Shown here: piece by piece, positions 1 through 7,473 of the stretch
Numbering within the stretch: the first letter of the stretch is position 1
Layout of the letters: the number at the start of each line of letters is the position of its first letter
Source: Azohydromonas sediminis
GTDB lineage: Bacteria; Pseudomonadota; Gammaproteobacteria; Burkholderiales; Burkholderiaceae_C
Length of the DNA stretch: 34,545 nt
Reading direction: 5' to 3'
Assembly (NCBI RefSeq): GCF_003574675.1
Contig: NZ_QOAZ01000035.1
Location: forward strand, 1 to 34,545
Program-made: the position numbers and the translations under genes
The notes under the pieces: generated by a model
Told to the model about the DNA's origin: nothing
The model's database searches: none
Seen by the model: the letters and a program-made list of their open reading frames with translations, nothing else

Positions 1-1
1 G

Positions 2-154
2 CTGTACCTGCAGGCTCGCGAGCGCCACCCGCGCCGCTGGTCGGGCGTCACGCGCAACTGGACGCCCATCGCTGCGGTGACTCTGAACCCTGAACGCGAC
101 GCCGTCGTCAAGACACGCTCAGGGTGCGTCGATACGCAGCCACTGGCTGCATGA
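2..154 (+). pseudogene. C-terminal end of an IS3-family transposase (OrfB), cut by the window edge
   Basis: An open frame runs in from the window edge and stops at TGA 152-154, giving the last 50 residues of a protein. The segment HPRRWSGVTRNWTP followed by VTLNPERD resembles the C-terminal tail of IS3-family integrase-type transposases common in Burkholderiales and Xanthomonadales. The bases after the stop (about 155-184, containing GGCGACAACTACCTTGAC) look like the terminal inverted repeat of such an element. The catalytic DDE core lies outside the window, so I cannot tell whether the element is intact. The family call rests on remembered resemblance only. Confidence 0.6.
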
Positions 155-184
155 ACGAGGCGACAACTACCTTGACGCGCGCCG
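155..184 (+). repeat. Probable terminal inverted repeat of the IS3-family element
   Basis: These 30 bases follow directly on the transposase stop and abut, at 184/185, the 97-bp segment that also occurs at the other end of the window. The motif GGCGACAACTACCTTGAC resembles IS3-family ends. The exact boundary is inferred from where the match to the right-hand copy begins. The partner end lies outside the window. Confidence 0.4.
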
Positions 185-267
185 GCCTGCTGCGCTACGT
201 CAGCGACCGCATAGCCCCGATCGTCGGCCCACCACGACCCGCGGCTGGCCTGCCAGCGACGGGGTAA
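184..267 (+). pseudogene. Truncated 3' end of a transposase-like gene (left IS remnant)
   Basis: The frame ends RYVSDRIAPIVGPPRPAAG...TG at TAA 265-267 and matches exactly the C-terminus of the frame at 34372-34545 on the opposite strand. Only about 27 residues remain here before the sequence changes to the IS3-type end. Its place just inside a repeat terminus suggests the C-terminus of a transposase, but no catalytic motif lies in the window to prove it. Confidence 0.5.
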
Positions 268-281
268 CTGCCGGATTTAGG
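185..281 (+). repeat. Left copy of a 97-bp inverted repeat (IS remnant end)
   Basis: This segment is, base for base by reading, the reverse complement of 34358-34454. Identity breaks at 184/34455 on the outer side and at 282/34357 on the inner side. It holds the last 27 codons of a small reading frame (TAA 265-267) plus 14 bases ending GGATTTAGG, a likely IS terminus pointing into the cargo. The same frame runs to the window edge in the right copy, so this left copy is truncated where the IS3-type end abuts. The IS family is not recognised with confidence; the CCTAAATCC end faintly recalls IS1380-type ends. Confidence 0.75.
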
Positions 282-309
282 ATGACGGGAAAGGCGAGCC
301 GCGCGGCGC

Positions 310-1089
310 TCAGAACACGCCGTTGAACGACCCGCCATCGAGCAGGATGTTCTGCCCGTTGAGGTAGCCGGCGTGCACGCTGCACAGGAACGCGCAGGTG
401 CGACCGAGTTCGTCGGGGTCGCCGAAGCGTCGCGCCGGGTGCTTGGCCAGCCGCCGCGCGCGCGCCTGCTCCGCCGTGATGCCCTCGCGCTGCGCCTGCG
501 CCGCGAGGTTGCCCGCAAGCCGTGCGGTGTCGAACGTGCCCGGCAGCAGGTTGTTGATCGTCACGCCGTGCGCCACCGTCTGCCGCGCCAGGCCGGCGAC
601 GAAGCCGGTGAGCGCACTGCGCGCGCCGGTCGACAGTCCCAGCCCCTCGACCGGCGACTTCACCGCGCTCGACGTGATGTTGACGATGCGCCCGAAGCCG
701 CGCGCCATCATGCCGTCGACGGTGGCCTTGATCAGCTCGATCGGCGCGAGCATGTTGGCGTCGATCGCGCGCAGCCAGTCGTCGCGCGTCCACTGGCGGA
801 AGTCGCCCGGCGGCGGGCCACCGGCGTTGGTGACGACGATGTCGAAGTCGGGGTGCGCCGCGAAGATGCGCGCACGGCCGTCGGCGCTCGTCACGTCGGC
901 TGCGACCCACTCGACGCGCCCGCGCCCGATCGCCGCGAGCCGCTGCGCCGCCTCGACGAGCGGCCCCTCGGTGCGCGCGACGATGACCACGTGGACACCG
1001 TCTTCGACGAGCGCCTTCGCGCACGCATGGCCGAGCCCGGCGCTCGCCCCGCACACCAGGGCCTTGCGCCCGGCGATGCCCAGGTCCAT
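310..1089 (-). CDS. SDR-family oxidoreductase with non-canonical active site
   Basis: This 259-residue protein has the short-chain dehydrogenase/reductase fold signature: a glycine-rich GASAGLG cofactor loop at residues 14-20, NAGG at 88-91, and the Ser of the ITSS motif near 140. Where classical SDRs carry Tyr-x-x-x-Lys, this protein reads LSTGARSAL, placing Ser153 and Arg157 at the Tyr and Lys positions. A subgroup annotated as 3-oxoacyl-ACP-reductase-like shares this change, so it may be a diverged dehydrogenase or a non-redox protein. It is the last gene of the minus-strand unit, 13 bases after the aldehyde dehydrogenase stop and 28 bases before the left IS remnant. A role in the catabolic cluster is inferred from position. 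Confidence 0.85.
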   Translation of the reverse strand: MDLGIAGRKALVCGASAGLGHACAKALVEDGVHVVIVARTEGPLVEAAQRLAAIGRGRVEWVAADVTSADGRARIFAAHPDFDIVVTNAGGPPPGDFRQWTRDDWLRAIDANMLAPIELIKATVDGMMARGFGRIVNITSSAVKSPVEGLGLSTGARSALTGFVAGLARQTVAHGVTINNLLPGTFDTARLAGNLAAQAQREGITAEQARARRLAKHPARRFGDPDELGRTCAFLCSVHAGYLNGQNILLDGGSFNGVF

Positions 1090-1102
1090 CAGCCGGCCCC
1101 CG

Positions 1103-2575
1103 TCACGACGTCGCCCACGGCAGCGGCTGCTCGTTCAGGCCGACGTAGAAGCTCTTTTGGCTCGTGTACTCGAGGATGCCCAGCCGCCCCTTCTCCTGCC
1201 CGTAGCCGCTCATCTTGACGCCCGAGAACGGCGTGCTGATCGAAAACTGCTTGTAGGTGTTGACCCAGACGGTGCCGGTCTCGAGCGCGCGGCCGATGCG
1301 CCACGCGGCGCGGAAGTCGCGCGTCCACAGACCCGCAGCCAGCCCGTAGACGTTGTCGTTGCACTGCGCCACCAGGTCGTCCTCGTCGCGCCACGGCAGC
1401 AGCGCGAGCACCGGGCCGAAGATCTCCTCCTGGCACATGCGCGCGCGGTTGGACAGGCCCTCGATGACGGTGGGCAAGTAGTAGCTGCCGGCATCGTAGA
1501 AGCCGCCGGTCGGTCGCTCGCCGCCGGTGAGCACGCACCCGCCCTCGTCGCGGCCGAGCTGCACGTAGCGCTCGACCGTCTCGCGGTGCGCGCGGTTGAC
1601 GAGCGGTCCCATCTGCGTGTCCTCGCGCGCCGGGTCGCCCACGCGCAGGCGCGCGACGCCGTCGAGCAGCCGCGCCCGGAACGCGTCGTAGACGCTCTCG
1701 TGCACGAACGCACGCGAGCCGGCGATGCACGACTCGCCCGACGAGCTGAAGATGCCGTACAGCACGCCGGCCACCGCGTGGTCGAGCTCGGCGTCGGGCA
1801 GCACGACGGTCGGCGACTTGCCGCCGAGCTCGAGCGAGGTCGGCATCAGCTTCTCGGCCGCCAGCCGCTGGATCCCCAGCCCGACCGCGGTGCCGCCGGT
1901 GAACGCGATGCGCTTGACGAGCGGGTGGCGCACCAGCGCGTCGCCGACGACCGAGCCCTTGCCCGGCAGCACGCTGACGATGCCGTCGGGCACGCCGGCA
2001 CGCTGGCAGATCCTGGCCAGCTCGATCGCCATGCGCGGCGTGATCTCGGCCGGCTTGAGGACGACGGCGCAGCCGGCCGCCAGTGCCGGCGCGAGCTTCT
2101 GCGCCTCGCTGGCGATCGGCGAGTTCCACGGCGTGATCGCGCCCACCACCCCCAGCGGCTCGTGCACGCTCATCGTCAGGTAGTCGCCACGCGACGGTGT
2201 GATCGTCTCCTCCCAGGTCTCGGCCGCGGCAGCGAAGAACTGGAACGTGCCGGCGGCGCTGGCCACCAGCGCACGGCATTCGCGGATCGGCTTGCCGTTG
2301 TCCAGCCGCTGCAGCTGTGCGAGCTCCTCGGCACGCTCGCGGATGCCCTGCGCGATGCGCCACAGCAGGCCGGCGCGCTCGTGCGGCTTGAGCTGCGCCC
2401 ACGCCGGCGCGCGGCGCGCACGCTCGGCGGCCTGCACCGCCTCGTCGACGTCGGCGGCGGTGGCCGCGTGCAGCGTCGCGACGACGCTGCCGTCGTGCGG
2501 GTACTCGGTCGCGTACTCGGGGCCGCTGGCGTCGCGCCAGCGCCCGGCGAAGAAGCTCTGCAAGGTCTCGGCCAT
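1103..2575 (-). CDS. Aldehyde dehydrogenase (NAD(P)+-dependent)
   Basis: A complete 490-residue aldehyde dehydrogenase, the usual family length. Visible landmarks are PWNSP with the oxyanion Asn151, cofactor-binding Lys174 in VVLKPAE, LELGGKSP with general-base Glu249, the catalytic Cys283 in SGESCIAGSR, and EEIFGPV in the C-terminal half. These predict oxidation of an aldehyde to its acid in the cytoplasm. Its start ATG lies one base past the stop of the upstream aspartate-dehydrogenase-like gene, so the two are almost certainly co-translated. In this cluster the likely substrate is the aldehyde released by the TPP-dependent decarboxylase-like enzyme encoded two genes upstream; that pairing is inference. 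The exact substrate cannot be read from the sequence. Confidence 0.95.
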   Translation of the reverse strand: MAETLQSFFAGRWRDASGPEYATEYPHDGSVVATLHAATAADVDEAVQAAERARRAPAWAQLKPHERAGLLWRIAQGIRERAEELAQLQRLDNGKPIRECRALVASAAGTFQFFAAAAETWEETITPSRGDYLTMSVHEPLGVVGAITPWNSPIASEAQKLAPALAAGCAVVLKPAEITPRMAIELARICQRAGVPDGIVSVLPGKGSVVGDALVRHPLVKRIAFTGGTAVGLGIQRLAAEKLMPTSLELGGKSPTVVLPDAELDHAVAGVLYGIFSSSGESCIAGSRAFVHESVYDAFRARLLDGVARLRVGDPAREDTQMGPLVNRAHRETVERYVQLGRDEGGCVLTGGERPTGGFYDAGSYYLPTVIEGLSNRARMCQEEIFGPVLALLPWRDEDDLVAQCNDNVYGLAAGLWTRDFRAAWRIGRALETGTVWVNTYKQFSISTPFSGVKMSGYGQEKGRLGILEYTSQKSFYVGLNEQPLPWATS

Positions 2576-2576
2576 C

Positions 2577-3365
2577 TCAGATCGTCACGGCTGCGGCGCG
2601 GTTGTGCAGGAAGCGCAGCGCCGACAGCACCGTCAGCGCCGACGTCTTCGGGTTGTCGGGCAGCGGGCGGCCGCACATCGTGACCTGCATGCGGCCAAAG
2701 GTGCCCTCGACCTCGATCTCGTGGATGTTGTCGCGCACCGTCGGGTCGGCAATGAGGCGCACGCGCGTCGCGTCGAGCCCGAGCCCGGCGAGCGAGACGG
2801 TGGCCGCGACGTTGGCGTTCTTCGGGTACAGGCGCGCGGCCTCGCGCGCGCTGGCCTCGAGGATCACGGCCGGCGCCGCGAGCGTGTCGAGGTCGACGAC
2901 GGCTTCGGCCGCGGTGCCACGCCAGCCTGACGGCGGCTTGCGGCCGGTGTAGGTCACGCGCTCGAGCCCGGCCAGCCGTGCCGCTGCGATCGCGTCGACG
3001 CCGCCGATCGCACCCGCCAGCAGGTGCACCTGCGTGCGCCCGTGCGCCGCAGCGTCGGCGAGCTGCTCGGCCAGTCCCGGCGCCGACAGTGCACCGACCG
3101 ACAGCACTGCGCATTCGACGCCGCGCGCGAGTGCCGGCAGCACGTGCGCGGTCAGCGCCTCGTGGCCGGCGCACTCGACAACCAGCCCTGCATCGGCCGG
3201 CACGCCGGCGACGATTTGCACCGCGCCGTCGACGTCGCGCCGCACGTCGTCGACGTGTGCTGCGGGCACGACGACGTGCGCGATGCGCACACCCTCCATC
3301 GTGCCCGTGCGCGCGAACAGCGTGCGGCCGATGGCGCCGAAGCCGATCAGGGTCACGTCGAGCAT
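2577..3365 (-). CDS. Aspartate dehydrogenase-like (NadX/AspDH family) oxidoreductase
   Basis: A 262-residue protein with an N-terminal Rossmann loop GFGAIG (residues 8-13) and the AspDH-family hallmark YPKNANVAATVSLAG (180-194). It also has NIHEI (213-217), containing the conserved His. Family members interconvert L-aspartate and iminosuccinate/oxaloacetate with NAD(P). I chose ATG 3365: the open frame extends upstream, but MLDVTLIGFGAIG is the typical start and a GTGAGG ribosome-binding site precedes it. It sits 7 bases after the TPP-enzyme stop. Within an aromatic-catabolism unit, an enzyme for an amino-dicarboxylic acid is unexpected. It may process a nitrogen-containing intermediate, or may have changed substrate. 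Confidence 0.85.
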   Translation of the reverse strand: MLDVTLIGFGAIGRTLFARTGTMEGVRIAHVVVPAAHVDDVRRDVDGAVQIVAGVPADAGLVVECAGHEALTAHVLPALARGVECAVLSVGALSAPGLAEQLADAAAHGRTQVHLLAGAIGGVDAIAAARLAGLERVTYTGRKPPSGWRGTAAEAVVDLDTLAAPAVILEASAREAARLYPKNANVAATVSLAGLGLDATRVRLIADPTVRDNIHEIEVEGTFGRMQVTMCGRPLPDNPKTSALTVLSALRFLHNRAAAVTI

Positions 3366-3372
3366 CGCGGCC

Positions 3373-5034
3373 TCACTGCGCCTGCTTCGGCGGACCGGCG
3401 AACTTGGCCGCGAACGGCCCCCACGCTGCCATGTCGACCTCGATGACGACCGGCCCCGGCGTGGCCAGCGCGCGCTCGAGCGTGGCCTTCGCGGTGCCCG
3501 GACGCGGCATGGCCAGGTACGGCACCTGCAGGCTCGCGCACAGCTGCGCGAAGTCGGGCGTGCGCAGCTCGACGTAGGCATGGCGCCCGCCGTAGAGCTC
3601 GTCCTGGATGTTCTTGATGACCCCGTAGCGGCGGTCGTTCATCACGATGAACAGCACGTCGGCCTTCTCCTGCGCGGCGCACGCGAGCTCGCCGACGTTG
3701 AGCATGAAGCCGCCGTCGCCACACAGCGCGACTGTCTTGCGCCCGAGCGCGTGCTCGTGGTTGGCCACCGCGGCGCCGACGCCCATCGCCAGGCCCTGAC
3801 CGATGCCGCCGCCCAGCGCGTGCACGCCGGCGCGCGGGTGGTCGAGCACCGGCGCGCGGTTGCCCCACATGCTGTTGGACAGCGTGATGTCGCGCACCCA
3901 CCAGAGCTTGCGGCCGACGACGTCGCCGATCGCGTTCTTCAGTTCGACGTACGGCCCCAGCGTCGCGTCGACGTCGCAGGCCGCCTGCCGGCGTGCGCGC
4001 TGCACGTCGTCGGCCAGCCGCGGGTCGACCTTCAGCCGCCCCTGCAGGCGGTCGGCCAGCGCGTCGAGCGTGAGCTGCGCATCGCCGTGCACGAAGAACT
4101 CGCTGCCGTAGCCGCGCTGGTCGGCCAGCGCATTGGCGTCGACGCGAAAGCGCCGCCCCGGCAGCCTGAGCTTGTAGGTCAGCGTCTCGTTGCTGCGCAG
4201 CCGCGAGCCGACGACGAGCATCGCATCGACCGTCTCGTAGAAGTGCTCGGCGGCCTTGTGCAGGTTGTATGCCGCGAGCGTGCGCGGGTGGTCCTCGGGG
4301 ACGATGCCGCGGCCTTGCACCGAGGTCACGACGGCAAAGCCCATGTCGACGAGCCGCCGCACCGCGGCACCGGCACCGCGTGCGCCGCCGCCCAGCCACA
4401 GCAGCGGGCGCTTCGCCGACGCGAGCCGCTCGGCCAGCGCGTCGACCGCCGCGGCGCTGGGCACGACCGGCGGCACCGCCAGCGGCGACAGGTCCGGCGG
4501 CAGCTCGAGCGTGGCCTTCTGCACGTCGATCGGGATCTCGACGCTGACCGGCCCGCACGGCGGCGTGTGCGCGAGCCGCACCGCCTCGCGCAGCGTGGCC
4601 AGCGCGGTCTCGGGGTTGCGCACGCGGAATGCCTCCTTGCCCACCGCCTTGAGCATCGCCAGCTGCGCCGGGTGTTCGTGGATGTAGCCGAGGTCGCGGT
4701 CGAGGTACGGCGACTCGATCTGGCCGGTCAGGTGCAGCAGCGGCGTGCCGGCGGTTAGCGCCTCGACCATCGCGCCGGCGGCGTTGCCGCAGCCGGTGCC
4801 GGTGCTGGTGACGCACACGCCGAGCGTGGCGCTGACGCGCGCGTAGGCGTCGGCCATGTTGCAGGCGCCGGCCTCGCCGCGCGCCGAGACGAAGCGGATC
4901 TTCCGGCGCGTGTGCAACGCGTCGAGGATCGGCATGTTGTGGATCGAGATCACGCCGAAGGCCGCGCGCACGCCGCACGCCTCGAGGAAGCGCGCGGCGA
5001 GCTCGCCGACGGTGATGCGGGTGGGGGCGGTCAT
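3373..5034 (-). CDS. Thiamine-diphosphate-dependent enzyme (decarboxylase/acetolactate-synthase family)
   Basis: A 553-residue protein with the three-domain layout of the acetolactate synthase / benzoylformate decarboxylase superfamily. The N-terminal pyrimidine-binding domain carries the cofactor-activating Glu54 in ARGEAGACNMADAYAR. A central domain follows, and the C-terminal pyrophosphate domain has the TPP motif GDG (439-441) running to ND (466-467). The likely reaction is decarboxylation of a 2-oxo acid to an aldehyde or carboligation; the fold alone does not decide. ATG 5034 is preferred over an in-frame start 11 codons upstream because it has AGGAAGG upstream and its ATG overlaps the IclR stop as ATGA. 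The aldehyde dehydrogenase two genes downstream would suit a decarboxylase role. Confidence 0.9.
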   Translation of the reverse strand: MTAPTRITVGELAARFLEACGVRAAFGVISIHNMPILDALHTRRKIRFVSARGEAGACNMADAYARVSATLGVCVTSTGTGCGNAAGAMVEALTAGTPLLHLTGQIESPYLDRDLGYIHEHPAQLAMLKAVGKEAFRVRNPETALATLREAVRLAHTPPCGPVSVEIPIDVQKATLELPPDLSPLAVPPVVPSAAAVDALAERLASAKRPLLWLGGGARGAGAAVRRLVDMGFAVVTSVQGRGIVPEDHPRTLAAYNLHKAAEHFYETVDAMLVVGSRLRSNETLTYKLRLPGRRFRVDANALADQRGYGSEFFVHGDAQLTLDALADRLQGRLKVDPRLADDVQRARRQAACDVDATLGPYVELKNAIGDVVGRKLWWVRDITLSNSMWGNRAPVLDHPRAGVHALGGGIGQGLAMGVGAAVANHEHALGRKTVALCGDGGFMLNVGELACAAQEKADVLFIVMNDRRYGVIKNIQDELYGGRHAYVELRTPDFAQLCASLQVPYLAMPRPGTAKATLERALATPGPVVIEVDMAAWGPFAAKFAGPPKQAQ

Positions 5035-5861
5035 GCAGCCTTCCTGTCGGGGGTGCGGGTGGGCCACGCGCCGCGGTGCGGCAGGTGGCTGATGCGTTCG
5101 GTCAGCTGCGCGGCGGCGTCCTTCACGGCCTCGATCAGCCTGGGCAGCTCGTGGTCGTCGATGCGCTGGCCCGGCACCGTGATGCTGACCACCGCAGCGA
5201 CTTCGCCGCGGTCGTTGAACACCGGCGCGGCGATCGTCGAGATGCCGGTCTCGAAGCCGCCCTGGCTGACGCCGTAGCCGTTGGCGCGGTCGGCGTCGAT
5301 CATCGCCTTGAGCTGCTCGACGGTGGTCGGCGTGCGCGCCGTATAGGCCTTCAGCGGCTCGTCGGGATAGAGCTGGCGCAACGCGGGCAGATCCAGGTCC
5401 GACAACAGCAGACGGCCGAGCACGGTGGCGTGCGCCGGCAGGCGCGCGCCGACCTGGATCGACTGGAACAGCGAGTTGTGGCCGTGCGCCTTGGCGATGA
5501 AGACGATCTCGCGGCCGTCGCGCACCACCAGGTGCGCCGCGTAGCCGCAGCGGTCGCGCAGCGCCTCGATCACCGGGCGCCCGTACTCGGTGAGCTCCAT
5601 CGATGCCAGCAGCTCGAAACCCAGCCGCAGCACCGCGAGCCCAAGCTTGTAGGCGTTGCCGTCGTCAGCGCGCTCGACAAAGCCCATCTTCTCGAGCGTG
5701 TGCAGCATGCGGAAGACGGAGGCGCGTGGCAATTGCAGCCGGCGCGACAACTCGGCACCGGTGAGCTCACGCTCCTCGCGGCTGAACTGCATCAGCAGCT
5801 GCAGGCCGCGCTGCAGCGCGGGGACGGTGTAGCGGTCGTCGGGGGCGGTCTTGGCGTTCAT
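5031..5861 (-). CDS. IclR-family transcriptional regulator
   Basis: A 276-residue regulator with an N-terminal winged helix-turn-helix (about 14-75; ELSRRLQLPRASVFRMLHTLEKMGFVE is split here as LSRRLQLPRASVFRML and its continuation) and a C-terminal effector domain (about 85-255). The GYGVSQGGFETGISTIAAPV region is typical of IclR effector pockets. IclR proteins often control aromatic-compound catabolism as repressors or activators. The gene is embedded in the unit it probably controls, with ATGA overlaps on both sides (hydrolase stop 5858-5860, TPP-enzyme start 5034). It is the only obvious pathway-type regulator in the cluster, so it is the best candidate to bind the three palindromes at 10965-11238. 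That link is untested. Confidence 0.93.
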   Translation of the reverse strand: MNAKTAPDDRYTVPALQRGLQLLMQFSREERELTGAELSRRLQLPRASVFRMLHTLEKMGFVERADDGNAYKLGLAVLRLGFELLASMELTEYGRPVIEALRDRCGYAAHLVVRDGREIVFIAKAHGHNSLFQSIQVGARLPAHATVLGRLLLSDLDLPALRQLYPDEPLKAYTARTPTTVEQLKAMIDADRANGYGVSQGGFETGISTIAAPVFNDRGEVAAVVSITVPGQRIDDHELPRLIEAVKDAAAQLTERISHLPHRGAWPTRTPDRKAA

Positions 5862-6706
5862 CGGTGAAGTTCCTGCGCCTCGGGGCCGAGACCGATCAGC
5901 GCGGCGACGGCTGCGGCGGCTTCGAGCGGACACGCGTGGCCGACCGGACCGAGGTCGTGCCACGGCCGGCCGACATGCCGCGCGACGGCCTGGCACGCCG
6001 CCGGCGGCGTGATCGCGTCGGCGCTGCCGCTGGCCACGTCGACCGGCGCGGTGACGTGCGCGAGGTCGGCGAGCAGGTCGGACTGGTCGAGCAGCCGCGC
6101 GGCCTGCGTGTAGCCGGCGGGGTCGAGGCGCGCCATCGTCTCGCGCACCGCGTCGACGAGTTCGGGCGCCGCGCCGGGCGACAGCATCGCGCCGGCGCGC
6201 TCGCGCGCCAGTCCCTGGGGCCCCATCTGCGCGAGCAGCGTCAGCCGCTCGTCGAGCTTCCTGCGCCGCTCGGCCTCGGGCGCTTGGCCGTAGCCGCGCG
6301 CCGGCGCGAGCAGCACGAGCCGGCACACGCGCGCCGGCTGCAGGCGCGCCGCACGCGCGGCGATGACCGCCCCCAGCGAGTGGCCGACCAGCGTCAGCGG
6401 CGCCGTCGCGCCGAGCACGTCGACCCAGTCCCACAGCCGCTGCGCGTAGGCGCCGGCGTTGGGCGCAGCGCCCGGCAGTGCCGTACTGTCGCCGTAGCCG
6501 GGGGCGTCCCACGCGAGCACGCGGCAGTCGGCTCGGTGCTGCGCCGCTTGCAGCTGCAGCGCCCAGCTGCCCGAGGCCGAGCCGATGCCGTGCAGCAGCA
6601 CGTGCGTCACCGCGGCGCCGGTGCCGGCGTCGCGGTACGACACGCGCGCGACGCCGAGCTGCGCATGGCGCAGCGGGTGCTGTTCAAGGATCCGCTGCAG
6701 CGTCAT
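5858..6706 (-). CDS. Alpha/beta-fold hydrolase, possible ring-fission-product hydrolase
   Basis: A 282-residue alpha/beta hydrolase. The HGIGS oxyanion segment is at 39-43, the nucleophile elbow GHSLG has Ser110, an Asp lies in GSADAITPP, and His257 in GPVGHACPLE completes the triad. I chose ATG 6706 (MTLQRILEQ), although the frame extends 13 codons further. In clusters with extradiol dioxygenases such enzymes commonly hydrolyse the C-C bond of the meta-cleavage product; that role is inferred from context, and an esterase or lactonase is equally possible from sequence. It is the first gene after a 143-bp gap holding three hairpins, so it may be expressed at a different level from the upstream transport genes. 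Confidence 0.9.
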   Translation of the reverse strand: MTLQRILEQHPLRHAQLGVARVSYRDAGTGAAVTHVLLHGIGSASGSWALQLQAAQHRADCRVLAWDAPGYGDSTALPGAAPNAGAYAQRLWDWVDVLGATAPLTLVGHSLGAVIAARAARLQPARVCRLVLLAPARGYGQAPEAERRRKLDERLTLLAQMGPQGLARERAGAMLSPGAAPELVDAVRETMARLDPAGYTQAARLLDQSDLLADLAHVTAPVDVASGSADAITPPAACQAVARHVGRPWHDLGPVGHACPLEAAAAVAALIGLGPEAQELHR

Positions 6707-6773
6707 CGGCGGCCGGCACGTCGCAACGTCCCACGCGCGATGCAACGCACGACTTCAAGCGATCGCCGCGGAT

Positions 6774-6831
6774 CCGGCTTCGCCGGTCCGCTGCCGATGC
6801 CCCCTCCTCGGGAGGGGCCGCGCGAAGCGCG
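6774..6831. repeat. Cluster of three short hairpins (REP-like element)
   Basis: Three adjacent inverted repeats lie in the 143-bp gap between the cupin and the hydrolase. They are CCGGC-TTC-GCCGG (6774-6786), CCCCTCC-TCG-GGAGGGG (6801-6817) and CGCGC-GAA-GCGCG (6819-6831), followed by TAGGGGGTGG. The make-up resembles dispersed extragenic repeats I associate with Rubrivivax/Leptothrix-type genomes. There is no T-run, so it is not a classic intrinsic terminator. It could attenuate or stabilise the transcript. Confidence 0.6.
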
Positions 6832-6849
6832 TAGGGGGTGGCCCATGGG

Positions 6850-7455
6850 TCAACGCTTGATCTTGGACAGCGGCGAGTCCGGCGGGTAGGTTGGCGTGAT
6901 CGGCTTCGGGCTGCCGAGCATCACGCACATCAGCGCGTCTTCCTCGCCGATGTTGTGCTCCTCGCGGTACACGCCCGGCGGCACCGAGATCAGATCGCGC
7001 TCGCCGATCACGGCTTCCCAGCGCTGGCCGTCCTTCTCGCAGATCACCTTCATCGTGCCGCGCATCACGAAGAAGATCTCCTCGACGTCGTAGTGGATGT
7101 GCGACGGGCCGATGTGGCCGGCCGGGATCACCATCGTCGAGAACGTGAAGTGCGCCGCCGGCACGGTGTTGCCGTCCTTCGCGACGCCGGTGCCGCCGGT
7201 GCCGACGTAGCGCATCTGTGCGCGGCGGTAGCGCGGGTCGACCTGCGTCTGGAACGCCAGCGCGTCCCAGTCGTAGCGGCGCGTGGCGCGGCGCGCGACG
7301 CGCGACTCCATCCACTCGGCAAAGCTCTGGCCGGGCCGCTGCATCAGGCTGGCCTGGATCTCGGCCTCGGGCGGGATCTGCGCGTCGAGCAGACCGCGCG
7401 CGTTGAACACGGGTTCGTTGGCCGCCGGTGCGACCGCGGGCAGGGGAGCGTTCAT
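6850..7455 (-). CDS. Cupin-domain protein
   Basis: A 201-residue single-cupin protein. Motif 1 reads GPSHIHYDVEEIFFVMRG, giving metal ligands His119, His121 and Glu125 or Glu126. Motif 2 contains PPGVYREEHN with His167. Such cupins bind Fe, Mn or Ni and act as dioxygenases, isomerases, decarboxylases or ligand sensors. The protein is shorter than gentisate dioxygenases (about 340-380 residues), so it is not an obvious ring-cleavage enzyme. It lies 18 bases after the SDR stop, with AGGAG about 12 bases before its ATG. The C-terminus ends in a basic SKIKR. A catalytic step in the same pathway is plausible but unassigned. Confidence 0.88.
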   Translation of the reverse strand: MNAPLPAVAPAANEPVFNARGLLDAQIPPEAEIQASLMQRPGQSFAEWMESRVARRATRRYDWDALAFQTQVDPRYRRAQMRYVGTGGTGVAKDGNTVPAAHFTFSTMVIPAGHIGPSHIHYDVEEIFFVMRGTMKVICEKDGQRWEAVIGERDLISVPPGVYREEHNIGEEDALMCVMLGSPKPITPTYPPDSPLSKIKR

Positions 7456-7473
7456 GTCGGTCGGACTCCTGTC

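Noticed and set aside
398-2683. Long plus-strand open frame (761 codons) opposite the SDR, aldehyde dehydrogenase and AspDH-like genes
   Set aside because: It is antisense to three well-supported genes, is rich in Arg, Ala and Pro without domains, and reflects the lack of stop codons in very GC-rich DNA.
6774-6831. Intrinsic terminator in the cupin-hydrolase gap
   Set aside because: The hairpins are GC-rich but no T-run follows on either strand, so a REP-like element is the better description.
6850-7455. Gentisate 1,2-dioxygenase
   Set aside because: The protein is a single cupin of 201 residues, much shorter than that family, so only a general cupin call is justified.
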